Source of the DNA: an uncultured Bacteroidales bacterium
GTDB lineage: Bacteria > Bacteroidota > Bacteroidia > Bacteroidales > Paludibacteraceae
Direction of reading: 5' to 3'
Length of the DNA: 7,784 bases
Assembly: GCA_937911235.1 (NCBI GenBank)
Contig: CALDPN010000069.1
Coordinates: 1 to 7,784, forward strand
How positions within the stretch are numbered: the stretch's first letter is position 1; each line of letters starts with the position of its first letter. The position numbers and the translations under genes were made by a program. Below the pieces are notes generated by a model. The model saw only the letters and a list, made by a program, of their open reading frames with translations, ran no database searches and was not told where the DNA came from. Shown here piece by piece: positions 6,105-7,784 of the stretch.

Positions 6105-7079
6105 TTAGTTTGTGAAGTCCGACATTTCTATAATGCCGTTTTGGATGGCATAAATAGTGAGACCAGCAAGAGATTTGATGCTAGTTTTAGAAGTGATGTT
6201 TTTTCTGTGAGAAATCACTGTATGTGTGCTAATGTTTAGTTTGTCTGCCACTTCTTTGTTTGAGTTCCCTGCAAGTAAAAGTCGTAGTACATCTATTTCT
6301 CTGTCTGTAAGTTCTATATTTGGGTTTTCTGCTATTTGTACTGCAGGAGCAGATGTAGAAATGATATTTGGTGTTTTGCCCTCAAATTTTTCCACAAGTG
6401 GAATAAGCACTGTGTCTTCTATTAATGTGTGGATTTTTAAGTCGTGTTCTAGGTCGAAAAGACAGTTTAGCAGTTTGCGACGCAGGTTGTTTTTATCTTC
6501 AAATGGAAGATATTTAATAATAAGTCCTTTTATATCAGCTAGTTTGTCGTCGATATTGTCGTGATGATGTTTGTAGTCGATTACGCTATAGTCGGCTTGT
6601 GAGGCAGAGCTTGCAGTGTGCTTTGGGGCTGAGTTGCTTTGGTTTGCTAGTGAAATCATATATGGAAACACTATGTCGTTTTCGTAGGCAAAGTGTTTTT
6701 TGATTTCATCGATATAGTTTTGAACAAAGTCTTCAAGCAGTTTAATGCCCGCACAATTTGTTTCTTGAGAAATCTGCGTCACGTACTTAATTATTTTATT
6801 TGCACGCTCGTTTAGGTAGTAATTGTGACAGTTTTGAAGGTATTTAACTACACATTTTATGTCATCTAAGTTGAAATCTGGTACATTTTTCACAGTTTTA
6901 TTGGCAAATAGGGTGGCAAAGTGAAGATAAAGTGTAGGATTGATATTATTTTCCCTACAAATGTCTTCTACAGTTTTCTCTTTTACTATAAAAGGCACTC
7001 CCAAATGCTCTAGAAGCAATACTTGCTTGAAGTCTCGCTCTATAATATCTGCTATTTTATCTGTGTTTTTAAATGACAT
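6105..7079 (-). CDS. RIC/YtfE-like hemerythrin domain fused to LuxR-type HTH regulator (324 aa)
   Basis: A probable one-component, di-iron-sensing transcription regulator. Residues 1-60 look like the small helical ScdA/RIC N-terminal domain, but the usual Cys-Cys-Gly-Gly is replaced by Pro-Phe-Ile-Val (29-32). Residues about 75-232 form a hemerythrin-like bundle with H85, H129-x3-E133, H173 and H217-x3-E221. As I recall the E. coli YtfE ligands (H84, H129, E133, H160, H204, E208), the spacing fits, including 44 residues between the last two His. A Ser/Ala/Gln-rich linker (146-163) lengthens the bundle's middle loop. Residues about 256-316 (ELTDREIDVLRLLLAG...SNKEVADKLNISTHTVISHRKNI) are a LuxR/FixJ HTH. 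No receiver domain is present. The TTG at 7088 would lie inside the promoter's -7 box, so I chose the ATG at 7079. Likely signals are O2, NO or iron; likely target is the feo operon next door. Confidence 0.85.
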   Translation of the reverse strand: MSFKNTDKIADIIERDFKQVLLLEHLGVPFIVKEKTVEDICRENNINPTLYLHFATLFANKTVKNVPDFNLDDIKCVVKYLQNCHNYYLNERANKIIKYVTQISQETNCAGIKLLEDFVQNYIDEIKKHFAYENDIVFPYMISLANQSNSAPKHTASSASQADYSVIDYKHHHDNIDDKLADIKGLIIKYLPFEDKNNLRRKLLNCLFDLEHDLKIHTLIEDTVLIPLVEKFEGKTPNIISTSAPAVQIAENPNIELTDREIDVLRLLLAGNSNKEVADKLNISTHTVISHRKNITSKTSIKSLAGLTIYAIQNGIIEMSDFTN

Positions 7080-7085
7080 GCATAG

Positions 7086-7093
7086 CAAAAGTA
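7086..7093 (-). promoter_or_regulatory. -7 box (TACTTTTG) of the hemerythrin-LuxR regulator
   Basis: Minus-strand TACTTTTG fits TAnnTTTG. Its last base is only seven bases before the ATG at 7079, so the transcript would have almost no leader. A TTTG at 7121-7118 is 24 bases upstream, longer than the usual 19-21, so the -33 half is weak. The box decides the start codon: an upstream TTG at 7088 would not be transcribed. Confidence 0.45.
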
Positions 7094-7115
7094 CAAAAAA
7101 ATATTATATGTCAGA

Positions 7116-7127
7116 GACAAATTTGTC
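7116..7127. promoter_or_regulatory. 12-bp perfect palindrome GACAAATTTGTC in divergent intergenic region
   Basis: The palindrome lies between the divergent regulator and dnaK genes, 11 bases upstream of the sigma-54 promoter. A further TGTC at 7109-7112 pairs with its left arm (TGTC-AGA-GACA), giving three alternating half-sites in 7109-7127. It could be a repressor or activator site serving either gene. No known operator (for example CIRCE) matches it. Confidence 0.4.
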
Positions 7128-7138
7128 AAAAAATAAAG

Positions 7139-7155
7139 TTGGCACGAAAATTGCA
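7139..7155 (+). promoter_or_regulatory. Sigma-54 (RpoN) promoter of dnaK
   Basis: TTGGCACG-AAAA-TTGCA matches the full YTGGCACG-N4-TTGCW consensus of sigma-54 promoters, with GG of the -24 element at 7141-7142 and GC of the -12 element at 7153-7154. The predicted start is near 7166, giving a leader of about 56 bases before dnaK. No TAnnTTTG box or CIRCE element was found in front of dnaK on this strand. Use of sigma-54 implies an AAA+ activator encoded elsewhere. Confidence 0.8.
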
Positions 7156-7168
7156 GTAGTATAAGTGA

Positions 7169-7182
7169 AGGCGCGGTCGCCT
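7169..7182 (+). other. GC-rich hairpin at the predicted 5' end of the dnaK mRNA
   Basis: AGGCG (7169-7173) and CGCCT (7178-7182) form a 5-bp stem with a CGGT loop. It starts within a few bases of the predicted sigma-54 start and stands out in an otherwise A/T leader. A role in mRNA stability is possible. It lacks a following T run, so it is not a terminator. Confidence 0.5.
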
Positions 7183-7209
7183 AATAACAATGAAATAATA
7201 ACAAAATAA

Positions 7210-7784
<575 letters not shown>

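Overview
The window looks like a piece of an AT-rich Bacteroidota chromosome, probably order Bacteroidales. Four things suggest this. Several genes are preceded by the phylum-type -7 box TAnnTTTG. Start codons mostly lack Shine-Dalgarno sequences and have A-rich leaders. FeoA and FeoB are fused into one protein, as in Bacteroides and Porphyromonas. The DnaK N-terminus is of the Bacteroidota type. No mobile element, CRISPR array, tRNA or rRNA was seen.

Layout, left to right. On the minus strand, 84-2660 encodes a complete PMCA-type Ca2+-exporting P-type ATPase. Its promoter (2684-2716) is interleaved with the terminator (2693-2725) of the iron operon that ends just upstream. That operon, also on the minus strand, reads from right to left: a signal-peptide-bearing, probably outer-membrane beta-barrel protein (5257-5964), the FeoA-FeoB ferrous iron transporter (2860-5238), and a 47-residue FeoB-associated Cys-rich membrane protein (2720-2863) whose start overlaps the feoB stop. 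Upstream of it, 6105-7079 encodes a transcription regulator that joins a RIC/YtfE-like di-iron hemerythrin domain to a LuxR-type helix-turn-helix. On the plus strand, divergent from the regulator, dnaK starts at 7222 and runs off the right edge.

The most coherent system here is an iron one. A regulator with a complete set of di-iron ligands (H85, H129, E133, H173, H217, E221) sits directly upstream of an Fe(II) uptake operon. The 140-base gap between them holds a perfect 20-bp palindrome (TATCCCTA-N4-TAGGGATA) and a degraded second copy 23 bp closer to the promoter, the second one overlapping the -33 region. I infer that the regulator senses O2, NO or iron through its di-iron centre and controls ferrous iron import, and possibly export of other cations. 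This is a hypothesis from gene order and motif placement.

The second notable signal is a full-consensus sigma-54 promoter (TTGGCACG-N4-TTGCA) in front of dnaK, with a GC-rich hairpin at the predicted 5' end of the transcript and a GACAAATTTGTC palindrome in the shared divergent region. Other oddities are an 18-bp tandem repeat of a 'GACAGGCTCAG' type inserted in frame in the predicted outer-membrane gene, and heptamer (AGTTAGG-like) repeats flanking the Ca2+-ATPase gene.
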